Positions 25,451 to 33,335 of a stretch of 53,093 nucleotides of DNA are shown in pieces (the stretch's first letter is position 1; the number at the start of each line of letters is the position of its first letter). The translations under genes were made by a program, and so were the position numbers. Where the stretch lies: assembly GCA_964619675.1 (NCBI GenBank), contig CAZUEO010000013.1:1-53093 (forward strand), written 5' to 3'. Under the pieces are notes generated by a model. It saw nothing but the letters and a program-made list of their open reading frames with translations. It was not told where the DNA came from and did no database searches. This stretch comes from JAPLMW01 sp964619675 (GTDB taxonomy: Bacteria; Planctomycetota; Phycisphaerae; Sedimentisphaerales; UBA12454).

Positions 25451-26650
25451 TCAAATCAGCACACCCACAATTGTGGCGGTCATAAAACAGGCAAGCGTTC
25501 CCGCGAGCATAGATTTAAAGCCGAGCTTCGCAAAATCGGTACGTCTTTCCGGCACAAGCGTACTTAAGCCGCCTATCAAAATTGCAATCGAGCCGAAATT
25601 GGCAAAGCCGCAAAGGGCGTAAGTCGCTATCGTAAACGAGCGGGGAGAAAGTACATCCTTATATCTGACAAGGTCGAGATAGGCAATAAACTCGTTAAGT
25701 ACTGCTCTTTTGCCAAGCAGAGCCCCGACTATCGAGGCATCTTTCCACTGGACACCCATAATCCAGGCGAGCGGCGAACAAAACCAGCCGAGCACTCTTT
25801 CGAGCGTAAACGGCTTGTCTTGGAAAACCGGCAGAAAAGAAAGCAGCCAGTTGACCATCGCCACAAATGCTATAAAACATATCAGCACCGCGGCGATATT
25901 GATTGCGAGTTTCGCTCCATCGACAGCGCCGCGGCAGGCTGCATCAAGAACGTTTACATCCTGCTTTGGAATATTAATTGATACCACGCCCTTGGTTACA
26001 GACCTATCGATTTCCGGAACCATTATCTTGGCTATAACAATCGCAGCAGGCGCAGATATTATCGAGGCTGTAAGCAAATGTCCTGCATTTGCGCCAAAAC
26101 CTGTATAAGCCGCCAGCGTGGCGCCTGAAATGGTTGCCATCCCACCCGTCATAAGAACCATAATTTCAGAGCGAGTCATCGTTTTTATATAAGGTCTTAT
26201 TACCAGAGGCGCTTCAGCCATCCCGATAAAGACGTTTGCGGCAGTTGCCAAAGACTCCGAGCCTGCGGCGTCCATCACATAAACCATAATCCTTGCCATA
26301 AACTCGACGAGTTTCTGCAAGATGCCGAGGTAAAAAAGGACCGTCATAAGAGAAGATACAAAAATTACGGTGGGCAGAACAGAAAAAGCGAAGAAATGCT
26401 CCTTGAAATCGGCGCCGAAGACAAATTCACTGCCCGCCTGGGAAAAACCGATAAGTCTGGTTATAAGGATTCTTACACCTTCGAAGATAAACTGGCCCAT
26501 CCAGGTACGCAGGATAATAAGCGCAAGTGCAAATTGTAAAATAATGCCGCTGATAATCAGCCGCCAGTTCATTTTCCTTTTGTTGGCTGAAAGCAGCCAC
26601 GCCAGAAAGGCCATTACCACCAGGCCCGCAAGACTTATCCATCTCGGCAT
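25451..26650 (-). CDS. concentrative nucleoside transporter (NupC/CNT family)
   Basis: 399 residues from the ATG at 26650 (MPRWISLAG), with GGAG 8 bases upstream. About 8-10 hydrophobic segments. The CNT signature is present: NVFIGMAEAPLVIRPYI, then MTRSEIMVLMTGGMATISG. It imports nucleosides using a sodium or proton gradient across the inner membrane. The C-terminal NFGSIAILIGGLSTLVPERR is also typical. It stands alone between unrelated genes. Confidence 0.93.
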   Translation of the reverse strand: MPRWISLAGLVVMAFLAWLLSANKRKMNWRLIISGIILQFALALIILRTWMGQFIFEGVRILITRLIGFSQAGSEFVFGADFKEHFFAFSVLPTVIFVSSLMTVLFYLGILQKLVEFMARIMVYVMDAAGSESLATAANVFIGMAEAPLVIRPYIKTMTRSEIMVLMTGGMATISGATLAAYTGFGANAGHLLTASIISAPAAIVIAKIMVPEIDRSVTKGVVSINIPKQDVNVLDAACRGAVDGAKLAINIAAVLICFIAFVAMVNWLLSFLPVFQDKPFTLERVLGWFCSPLAWIMGVQWKDASIVGALLGKRAVLNEFIAYLDLVRYKDVLSPRSFTIATYALCGFANFGSIAILIGGLSTLVPERRTDFAKLGFKSMLAGTLACFMTATIVGVLI

Positions 26651-26834
26651 AAAAATACTCCGCAAACAACCACAGAGCAGTATAAAAACACAGAACTGAT
26701 AAATCAACCTCCAAATATCAAGTACTGTTTACAGGTCTTTCCGAAATGTGCCTATAAATTTGCGGACACAGATAATATATCTCCGTCGTCAACAGCAATA
26801 AATACGTCAAATGAAGTCCCGGCATTTATAAACC

Positions 26835-27545
26835 TCATTCAAACGACCCTACCTGCGACCCGTTTTGCAATTGTATTCTAACGATAAAGCCTCTGCGTTG
26901 CTTCGGCGTGTACCATAATTCCTTCGGCACAGGATATCTGCTCTCAAAGCCAAGCTTTTCTTCAAGCCATTGTTCACTAAACCTCGGTCCTAAGCTGAAA
27001 ACCACCCATCTCACCGGCAGCTGCAAAGGAAGCAAACTCTTATCGCCCGAGTACCACCTGCATTCGTCATCATCAGGGCGCCACCAACCTTCGCTTGAGT
27101 TAATACCGCTGCTTGCGGGAAAATTATCAGGTATCCAAAGCTTTGCAAATATATCTCCGTCGATGAGGTTTCGATCCATGATTATTTCGCCCACGCTTCG
27201 GTATTTATAGGTGTGTCCGTGGTTGAACCTGTCTTCCATAATCGTCGACATTGCACTTGTTTTCGGCATCGACGGCAGATAACGGCCTTCAACGAGGGCT
27301 CTTGGAAGCTGATACAAATGGTCAGTTATCGAACCACCCGCACAGTCTGACTGAGTAGGAGGATACTTTTTATTATCAAGGTAGTAAAGGTCAAGAGCAA
27401 GACCTATCTGCCGCAGTTCAGCATTAACGGCAACTATTTTGGCCTGCAGCCGCGCAAGTAAAAGAGAAGGCAGGAGAATCCCCAGCAGCAGAGCAATGAT
27501 GGAAATAACAACCAATAATTCCACTAATGTAAAACCTTTTTTCAT
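26835..27545 (-). CDS. type II secretion pseudopilin-like protein
   Basis: 236 residues from the ATG at 27545; a GTG at 27557 is the alternative. The N-terminus KKGFTLVELLVVISIIALLLGILLP is a classical prepilin signal, cleaved after the Gly and N-methylated on Phe. The conserved Glu at mature position 5 is present. The following part (YYLDNKKYPPTQ) resembles GspG-like major pseudopilins with the N-terminal long helix. The C-terminal domain is rich in Trp/Tyr. No other secretion genes adjoin it; in planctomycetes such orphan pseudopilins are numerous. Confidence 0.85.
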   Translation of the reverse strand: MKKGFTLVELLVVISIIALLLGILLPSLLLARLQAKIVAVNAELRQIGLALDLYYLDNKKYPPTQSDCAGGSITDHLYQLPRALVEGRYLPSMPKTSAMSTIMEDRFNHGHTYKYRSVGEIIMDRNLIDGDIFAKLWIPDNFPASSGINSSEGWWRPDDDECRWYSGDKSLLPLQLPVRWVVFSLGPRFSEQWLEEKLGFESRYPVPKELWYTPKQRRGFIVRIQLQNGSQVGSFE

Positions 27546-27612
27546 CAAGTACACCACAGATAATAAACAGTCCGGTCGGCAAATACGGCAATCGCAGTAT
27601 TACAGATTTTTC

Positions 27613-28623
27613 TCACTGGCAGCAATCATACAGGCCAGCCCGGTTCTGCAGCCAATTTGACGCCAATTCTGCAAAATCCTTAAAATCCACAATATAATCA
27701 TTGTTGACATCGCCTGGCAGATTGCCGCGGGGGTAACCGCGATCCGTCAGAACCAATCCATTGCCGTCGTAATTAACAACCCATATACGATAACCATCTT
27801 TGCAAATAGTAGTTCCCGGACTTTCCTGGTCAAGAATTCCAATCACATCAATTTGTCCTTCCGGGCAGCTGAATCTGGAAAAGCCGCTGCCTATGCCAAG
27901 TTTCACGTCAAATTCAATGCCGTTAGAATCCCTTATGGTAATTATACCATCTTTGGCCCAATTTTCCGGGTCAATGATATTTACATCTTCTACCCGCACT
28001 AATCTGCCCTGATAATATTCACAGCCGGTAAGCCTGTTGGAATCAAATATAAATCCATTTTCATCTTTGAGCTGACTTAGTGTTACAATTTCAGGAGTCG
28101 GCAGACCTACGGCTGGTTTGAGCAATTCGACTTCAAAATCAAAAAGCGGCTCGACCTGGTGTTTTTCATTAACATTAATTTTACCTTTATAAAATTTATA
28201 TCGGCCTGTAACCCTTACCCTGTCGCCGGCTGAAATAACATAACCCGTATTCGGGTCCCTGTTGATGCGGCACAGCTCGGCTAACAACTCTTCATCTGTG
28301 TAGTTACCGGAACCACCGACTTTGGCGTAATACTGGCCGAGCCATACAGCCGTTCCGGCATGGTCATTGGCCTCACCCTGAACGAAAATCTGCCATTGTC
28401 CACCCATGTAGCCCGCTCCGGGCGTCGGGTCAAGCATTTCTTCAGGATTGTTCAGGACAATACCCGTTATAATTACCTTGTCGGTCGCATAATAAGTGCC
28501 AACGCCATCTTCGTCCACTGCCTGAAGCTGCCAATGAGTAACTTCTGCAACCGTCTCAGCCATAACATTGCAGGCAAAAATCAAAACCAGCAGACACACC
28601 AATCTTCTTCCCGCCTTCTGCAT
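27613..28623 (-). CDS. secreted protein with C-terminal dockerin-like domain
   Basis: 336 residues from the ATG at 28623, after GGAAGG. Residues 1 to about 22 are a signal peptide (LVCLLVLIFACNVMA). The body contains strands of the kind found in OB-like domains (GDRVRVTGRYKFYKGKINV near 150), but I do not recognise a catalytic motif. The C-terminus has one Ca-binding dockerin-like loop and helix, LPGDVNNDYIVDFKDFAEL then ASNWL. Export is clear; function is unknown. It is 55 bases upstream of the pseudopilin gene in the same direction. Confidence 0.75.
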   Translation of the reverse strand: MQKAGRRLVCLLVLIFACNVMAETVAEVTHWQLQAVDEDGVGTYYATDKVIITGIVLNNPEEMLDPTPGAGYMGGQWQIFVQGEANDHAGTAVWLGQYYAKVGGSGNYTDEELLAELCRINRDPNTGYVISAGDRVRVTGRYKFYKGKINVNEKHQVEPLFDFEVELLKPAVGLPTPEIVTLSQLKDENGFIFDSNRLTGCEYYQGRLVRVEDVNIIDPENWAKDGIITIRDSNGIEFDVKLGIGSGFSRFSCPEGQIDVIGILDQESPGTTICKDGYRIWVVNYDGNGLVLTDRGYPRGNLPGDVNNDYIVDFKDFAELASNWLQNRAGLYDCCQ

Positions 28624-28788
28624 TTTAGACCCTTCCTTTCCTGAAAAACATCTGCGCATAAAAAATTAAAAATCGTGCTACCAATTGACAAGATACAACA
28701 AATTCCCTGCTCCGGCAAGAAAAAATGTGGAAAAACCGAAAAAAGTTTGTAAAATTGTCTGAAAAATACCGCGTTGAAAGGTGCATAA

Positions 28789-29127
28789 GTGTCGATGAAT
28801 AAAGTATTTGTTGAGCTTTTGAACGAAAAGGCAGCCCATCAGCCACTTTTAAACGGCTCTCCCCAAACCGGCGGTATGCGTTCAGGGAAGGTCAATCTGC
28901 TGCCGGGGCAGGATTGCGGCCTGCACTCGACAGAGGATAACGAAGAGATGCTGATTTTCCTTTCAGGACGAGGGCGGGCGGCTGTCGGCAATGAAAAAAC
29001 ACTTGAAGTCGGAAAAGAAAAGATAATTTACATCCCGCCTCGGACAGTTCATAATATAATAAATAACTCTGATGAGCCCTTGTGCTACATTTACTGCGTA
29101 GCACCGACAGGCAACGGAGAAAAATAA
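28789..29127 (+). CDS. small cupin-domain protein
   Basis: 112 residues, GTG start at 28789 (ATG two codons later also possible); AAAGG is upstream. Single cupin: GLHSTEDNEEMLIFLSGRGRA is motif 1, with H and E ligands, and IIYIPPRTVHNIIN is motif 2, with the His. Such proteins bind a metal, but the substrate cannot be told. It is followed after one base by nikR, so a link to metal homeostasis is plausible. Confidence 0.85.
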   Translation: MSMNKVFVELLNEKAAHQPLLNGSPQTGGMRSGKVNLLPGQDCGLHSTEDNEEMLIFLSGRGRAAVGNEKTLEVGKEKIIYIPPRTVHNIINNSDEPLCYIYCVAPTGNGEK

Positions 29128-29128
29128 A

Positions 29129-29545
29129 ATGTCTGATATTGAGCGCATAGGCGTATCGCTGGAAAAGGAGCTGCTTGCGGCATTCGATAAGGCCATTTCC
29201 GCCAAAAGTTACAAGAACCGCTCGGAGGCAATACGAGACCTGATTCGTTTAAATCTCTCACAGATAAAACTCGAACATAAAAAGACGTCTGCAATCGGTG
29301 CTATATTTCTCATTTACGACCATCACACCGCACACATTTCAAACGTTTTTAAAAAACTGCGGCACGGCAAACCCATAAGAACGGTATCTTCAATTCACGT
29401 TTACATCGACCATCATAATTGTCTTGAGATTCTGATTATAAGGGGTATGGCCTCAGACATAAACAAACTGGGTGAGAAAATGATAAGCCTTCGCGGCGTA
29501 AAGCACGGCTACATTAACCTCGTGGCCACTGAGAAAAGTCCATAA
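29129..29545 (+). CDS. nikR: NikR-like nickel-responsive regulator with altered metal site
   Basis: 138 residues. The N-terminal ribbon-helix-helix (RIGVSLEKELLAAFDK, then NRSEAIRDLIR) binds DNA. The C-terminal ACT domain binds metal. Compared with E. coli NikR, the Ni ligands H76, H87 and C95 correspond to H79, H90 and C98. H89 is replaced by Y92 (HVYIDHHNC instead of HVHxDHxxC). This could change affinity or metal preference. GGAG precedes the ATG. Cotranscribed with the cupin gene; no nickel transporter is adjacent. Confidence 0.9.
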   Translation: MSDIERIGVSLEKELLAAFDKAISAKSYKNRSEAIRDLIRLNLSQIKLEHKKTSAIGAIFLIYDHHTAHISNVFKKLRHGKPIRTVSSIHVYIDHHNCLEILIIRGMASDINKLGEKMISLRGVKHGYINLVATEKSP

Positions 29546-29563
29546 ATAAAAAAGTCTTAGAAC

Positions 29564-30994
29564 CTATCCTTTAACACAAATCAGGGGCACTAACTTTGCG
29601 ACTTTTCTGGCAAGGCAGGCCGCTGCCGTTGCCTCGACAACGGCACTTACGTTTTTATACGCATCAGGCGCCTCTTCTGCAATGCCTCTCATTGAACGAG
29701 ACTTTATTATTATTTTCCGTTCGGCAAGCTGGCGGACTATCTGGCTGCCCTGCCATTGTTTTGTCGCCTGTGTCCTGCTCATACTGCGGCCTGCGCCGTG
29801 ACAGGCCGAGCTGAACGCAAGAGACTCGCTTTCGCTCGTGCCTGCAAGAATATATGAAGCAGTGCCCATCGTGCCGCCGATTAAAACAGGCTGGCCAAAA
29901 GCCTTGTACTGGTGCGGTAAATCATTGCTGCCCGGCCCAAATGACCTTGTCGCTCCCTTGCGGTGAACAAGCAAATTTTTACTCTTGCCGTTTACTTTAT
30001 GCTCTTCAACCTTTGCAGTGTTATGGCTCACATCATAAAGCATTTTCAATTGTGCCTTTGGGAAAATCCTTGTAAAAGTGCGCCTGACAAGCTCGGTAAG
30101 AATCTGCCTGTTGGCAAGTGCACAATTTATGCCCGACCGCATCGCACCGAGATAATCCTGACCCAGCGGACTATTTACCGGCACAGATGCAAGCTCTCTG
30201 TCGGGCAGCTCTATGCCGTAATCGGTCGCCTGAGAAGCCATTTCTCTTAAATAGTCAGTACCTATCTGATGCCCAAGGCCGCGGGAGCCACAATGGATAC
30301 TTACCATTATGCTGCCTTTCTTCAGCCCGAAGCCTTCGGCAATCTGCTCATCGTAAATATCAACGACCTTTTGGACCTCAAGGTAATGATTGCCTGAGCC
30401 AAGCGTGCCCATTTGCTCCTGCTGGCGTTTTTTTGCATGCGGTGAAACCTTGTCCGGCATCGCGTCTTTCATACAGCCGCGCTCTTCAACAAAGTCCAAA
30501 TCTTCTTTTGTGCCGAAGCCTTTTTCAACCGCCCATACCGCTCCGCCTGCAAGCATATTATCAAGCGTATCGCCGGTCAGCTTAATATTTCCCGTACTGC
30601 CCACGCCGGCGGGAATATTACGGAAAAGAGCTTCCGCAAGTTTTTCCTTTACGCTGGTCACATCCTCTTCGGACAGGCCCGTATGAAGTGTCCTTACACC
30701 GCAGGCAATATCGAACCCGACACCCCCGCCGGAGATTACGCCGCCGGCCTGGGGATCGAAAGCGGCAACGCCGCCGATACAAAAACCATAGCCCATATGG
30801 GCGTCAGGCATTGCAAAAGATGCCTTGACTATCCCCGGCAGCACAGCTACATTACAAACCTGCGACATAGTTTTTTCGTCAATATCGTTTATCAGAGTTC
30901 TGTCGGCAAAAATTATACCCGGCACGCGCATTTTGCCGAATGGCTCAATTTGCCAGCAATATTCGCTAATCCGTTTTAATTCAGGTCTTGTCAT
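29564..30994 (-). CDS. rtcB: RNA-splicing ligase RtcB
   Basis: 476 residues from the ATG at 30994; a GTG at 31003 is in frame. It joins RNA 2',3'-cyclic phosphate or 3'-phosphate ends to 5'-OH ends using GTP and Mn. Seen: MPDAHMGYGFCIGG, GGGVGFDIACGVR with the metal Cys, GSGNHYLE, HCGSRGLGHQ, and the HGAGR segment that carries the guanylylated His. Neither start has a good ribosome site; the leader is made of a dispersed repeat. Upstream lie archease and ahcY on the same strand. Confidence 0.95.
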   Translation of the reverse strand: MTRPELKRISEYCWQIEPFGKMRVPGIIFADRTLINDIDEKTMSQVCNVAVLPGIVKASFAMPDAHMGYGFCIGGVAAFDPQAGGVISGGGVGFDIACGVRTLHTGLSEEDVTSVKEKLAEALFRNIPAGVGSTGNIKLTGDTLDNMLAGGAVWAVEKGFGTKEDLDFVEERGCMKDAMPDKVSPHAKKRQQEQMGTLGSGNHYLEVQKVVDIYDEQIAEGFGLKKGSIMVSIHCGSRGLGHQIGTDYLREMASQATDYGIELPDRELASVPVNSPLGQDYLGAMRSGINCALANRQILTELVRRTFTRIFPKAQLKMLYDVSHNTAKVEEHKVNGKSKNLLVHRKGATRSFGPGSNDLPHQYKAFGQPVLIGGTMGTASYILAGTSESESLAFSSACHGAGRSMSRTQATKQWQGSQIVRQLAERKIIIKSRSMRGIAEEAPDAYKNVSAVVEATAAACLARKVAKLVPLICVKG

Positions 30995-31003
30995 TTTTGC
31001 CAC

Positions 31004-31101
31004 AGAGAAATTTAAATATATTCTTTAGCCACAGAGCTCACAGAGAACACAGAGGAATTAAATAAAACAATCTCGGCCAAAGGCCGATTCCACAATTTTG
31101 A
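31004..31101. repeat. dispersed repeat inside the ahcY-archease-rtcB cluster
   Basis: Between archease and rtcB, the phrases GCCACAGAGCTCACAGAGAAC, ACAGAGG, TCTCGGCCAAAGGCCGA and TTCCACAA recur. They are the same family seen at 3714-3742 and, inverted, at 3996-4023. The hairpin TCGGCC-AAA-GGCCGA is perfect. The element occupies nearly the whole 127-base gap, and its CTCTGTGGC end abuts the rtcB start. Confidence 0.65.
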
Positions 31102-31130
31102 TTTTTTATTTTTGATTTTTAATTTTCTTA

Positions 31131-31538
31131 TTACACATCAATCACGCATTGAACAGTCCATATATCCTTTTCGTTTTTTACATTTAATTGATTATATGTT
31201 ACCGCCTTCGGCTCAACCGCAGGTGTATGCTTATCTTGGTTAATCTTTTCACCCCACATTGTCGCAGAAAGTTCCAGGTTTTCAATCCTGACTTCGAATC
31301 TGCCAAAGAGCATTTTTCTCACGTCCATTTCATATATAACCGCACTGAGCCAGCCGACAAGTAATAATTCCTCGTTTTCGCCGGAGCATTCTATTTTCAC
31401 CGATTTAACTGCTTCTACTTTTTGAGGCTCCGTAATAATGGCCGTAAGAGCCAAAGCAGCTTCTTCAAATGCCTTATTTAAACTATCGGCGGTTGCCTTT
31501 ATGCCGATATCAGCCTGATGAGCAAAATGCTCCCACAT
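31131..31538 (-). CDS. archease
   Basis: 135 residues. The N-terminus HFAHQADIGIKATADSLNKA matches the archease pattern (H-x-A-D-I-G/A), and the C-terminal strands with VKNEKDIWTVQCVIDV carry the acidic metal-binding tail typical of the family. Archease activates RtcB by promoting guanylylation and multiple turnover. Its gene lies just before rtcB and starts one base after the ahcY stop, so the three genes are likely cotranscribed. Confidence 0.88.
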   Translation of the reverse strand: MWEHFAHQADIGIKATADSLNKAFEEAALALTAIITEPQKVEAVKSVKIECSGENEELLLVGWLSAVIYEMDVRKMLFGRFEVRIENLELSATMWGEKINQDKHTPAVEPKAVTYNQLNVKNEKDIWTVQCVIDV

Positions 31539-31539
31539 A

Positions 31540-33006
31540 TCAGTATCTGTAATGCTCGGGTTTGTACGGCCCTTCGATGGGAACGCCTAAATATTTTGCC
31601 TGCTCATCGGTAAGCGCCGTCAGAGACACGCCTAACCTGCCGAGATGCAACCTTGCAACCTCTTCATCAAGCTGCTTGGGCAGGGTATAAACCTTCTTTT
31701 CCAGGCCGCCTTTGGCAAGCATCATTTGTGCAAGACACTGATTGGTAAAGCTGTTGCTCATTACAAAGCTCGGATGTCCCATTGCGCAGCCGAGATTCAC
31801 AAGCCTGCCCTCGGCAAGAACGATAATCGACCTTCCCGACTCGAGTGTCCATTTGTCAACCTGAGGTTTTATATTCTGCTTTTTGCATTTCGGATTATTT
31901 TCGAGATAAGCCATCTGTATTTCATGGTCGAAATGGCCGATATTGCAGATGATTGCCTCATTCTTCATTTTTTCCATATGCTCGCCGCAGATGACATCAC
32001 AGCAGCCGGTAGCGGTTACAAAAATATCGCTATCTTCAACTGCCTCTTCGAGCGTTCTGACTTCATAACCTTCCATTGCCGCCTGCAGCGCGCATATCGG
32101 GTCAACCTCTGTGACGACTACTCTTGCGCCAAAGCCCCGCATTGACTGGGCACAGCCCTTGCCGACATCGCCATAACCGCAGACGACTACACATTTGCCT
32201 GCAACCATTACATCGGTCGCTCTCTTGAGACCGTCGGCAAGCGATTCCCGGCAGCCGTAGAGATTATCAAACTTCGATTTAGTTACAGAGTCATTGACGT
32301 TTATCGCAGTAAACATCAGGAGACCTTCTTTCTGCATTTGATAAAGACGATTTACGCCGGTGGTTGTTTCCTCTGAAACGCCTTTAACTGCCCTTGCAAT
32401 TGTTGTCCATCTTTGCTGGTCCTCAGAAAGGCCAGCTTTAAGACGATTCATAATTATCTGCATTTCTTGATTATCACAGGGCTTGTCCAGAAGCGAAGGG
32501 TCTTTCTCGATTTTGATGCCCTGATGAACAAATAGTGTCGCATCGCCGCCATCATCGACAATCAAATCAGGCCCGCCCCCGCCAGGCCATCGAAGGGCCT
32601 GCTCGGTACACCACCAGTATTCCTCAAGGCTCTCACCCTTCCAGGCAAAAACCGCAGCGAGTTTTTCCTTTGCGATTACCGCCGCTGCGTGGTCCTGTGT
32701 GCTGAAGATATTGCACGATGCCCACCTTACTTTTGCGCCAAGCTCTACCAGCGTCTCAATCAGCATTGCCGTCTGGATGGTCATATGCAGAGAGCCGGTA
32801 ATTTTCAGACCCTTTAAAGGTTTTTGGCTGCCGTATTTTTGGCGAATTGCCATAAGGCCCGGCATCTCATTGCGGGCAAGGTTCATTTCCTTCCTGCCCC
32901 AGTCGGCCAAAGATATATCAGCCACCTTGTATGGCAGATTTGGGTCATACTTCAATATATTCATCTGTTTTTCTCCAGTTTCCGTAACAGCCTCAATTTT
33001 ACCCAT
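31540..33006 (-). CDS. ahcY: adenosylhomocysteinase
   Basis: 488 residues. It splits S-adenosylhomocysteine into adenosine and homocysteine, removing the product inhibitor of methyltransferases. Seen: GSLHMTIQTAMLIETL, SCNIFSTQDHAAAVI, the NAD motif VCGYGDVGKGCAQSM, and the conserved C-terminal end YKPEHYRY. Includes the roughly 40-residue insert of the longer SAHase form (WPGGGGPDLIVDDGGDATLF region). GGGAG precedes the ATG. Confidence 0.96.
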   Translation of the reverse strand: MGKIEAVTETGEKQMNILKYDPNLPYKVADISLADWGRKEMNLARNEMPGLMAIRQKYGSQKPLKGLKITGSLHMTIQTAMLIETLVELGAKVRWASCNIFSTQDHAAAVIAKEKLAAVFAWKGESLEEYWWCTEQALRWPGGGGPDLIVDDGGDATLFVHQGIKIEKDPSLLDKPCDNQEMQIIMNRLKAGLSEDQQRWTTIARAVKGVSEETTTGVNRLYQMQKEGLLMFTAINVNDSVTKSKFDNLYGCRESLADGLKRATDVMVAGKCVVVCGYGDVGKGCAQSMRGFGARVVVTEVDPICALQAAMEGYEVRTLEEAVEDSDIFVTATGCCDVICGEHMEKMKNEAIICNIGHFDHEIQMAYLENNPKCKKQNIKPQVDKWTLESGRSIIVLAEGRLVNLGCAMGHPSFVMSNSFTNQCLAQMMLAKGGLEKKVYTLPKQLDEEVARLHLGRLGVSLTALTDEQAKYLGVPIEGPYKPEHYRY

Positions 33007-33029
33007 CTTAAACTCCCACCCGCTTGTTA

Positions 33030-33075
33030 GCGAGGTCTCGCCCGCCTCTCGGCGAAGCCGAGGGCCTTTGGCGGA
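33030..33075. repeat. palindromic intergenic repeat, copy 2
   Basis: GCGAGGTCTCGCCCGCC (33030-33046) differs by one base from 6017-6033. It is followed by CTCGGC-GAA-GCCGAG (33048-33062), the same hairpin as copy 1 with the loop reversed. Confidence 0.6.
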
Positions 33076-33131
33076 TAATTTAGCTTAAATATAAACAAAA
33101 ATCGGTTCTTATGCAAGTATTGAAAATTCGC

Positions 33132-33160
33132 TTGACATAAAAGGCTTGTTTTGGTATGCT
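33132..33160 (+). promoter_or_regulatory. trp operon promoter
   Basis: TTGACA (33132-33137), 17 bases, TATGCT (33155-33160). The start is expected near 33167, about 5 bases before the leader-peptide ATG. No TrpR operator palindrome is obvious. Confidence 0.65.
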
Positions 33161-33171
33161 TTATATTGATT

Positions 33172-33222
33172 ATGGCTCAAAACAGCAGTTATTTTGGTTT
33201 CTCATGGTGGTGGCCTGTTTAG
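33172..33222 (+). CDS. trpL: trp operon leader peptide
   Basis: A 16-codon frame reads MAQNSSYFGFSWWWPV and stops with TAG. Three consecutive Trp codons (33205-33213) make it a sensor of charged tRNA-Trp. Ribosome stalling on them would cover the following region 1 (CCTGT, 33214-33218). It lies between the promoter and the attenuator, just before trpE. The 5' leader is only about 5 bases with no ribosome site. Confidence 0.88.
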   Translation: MAQNSSYFGFSWWWPV

Positions 33223-33314
33223 CAAAAGCTGACAGGTTGTGAGCCTTATTACGCCTTAAAAAACTAAATATATGTAATTTTCACGGCCTGTCGGTAGCGG
33301 CAGGCCGTTTTTTT
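33212..33314 (+). terminator. trp attenuator (regions 1-4 with terminator)
   Basis: Region 1 CCTGT (33214-33218) pairs with region 2 within GACAGG (33231-33236). Region 2 can pair alternatively with CCTGTC in region 3 (33287-33292), the antiterminator. Regions 3 and 4, ACGGCCTGTCG (33283-33293) and CGGCAGGCCGT (33298-33308), make the terminator stem, followed by seven T. The geometry is that of classical ribosome-mediated attenuation. Confidence 0.88.
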
Positions 33315-33335
33315 ATGTATATTATGAGATAAAAT

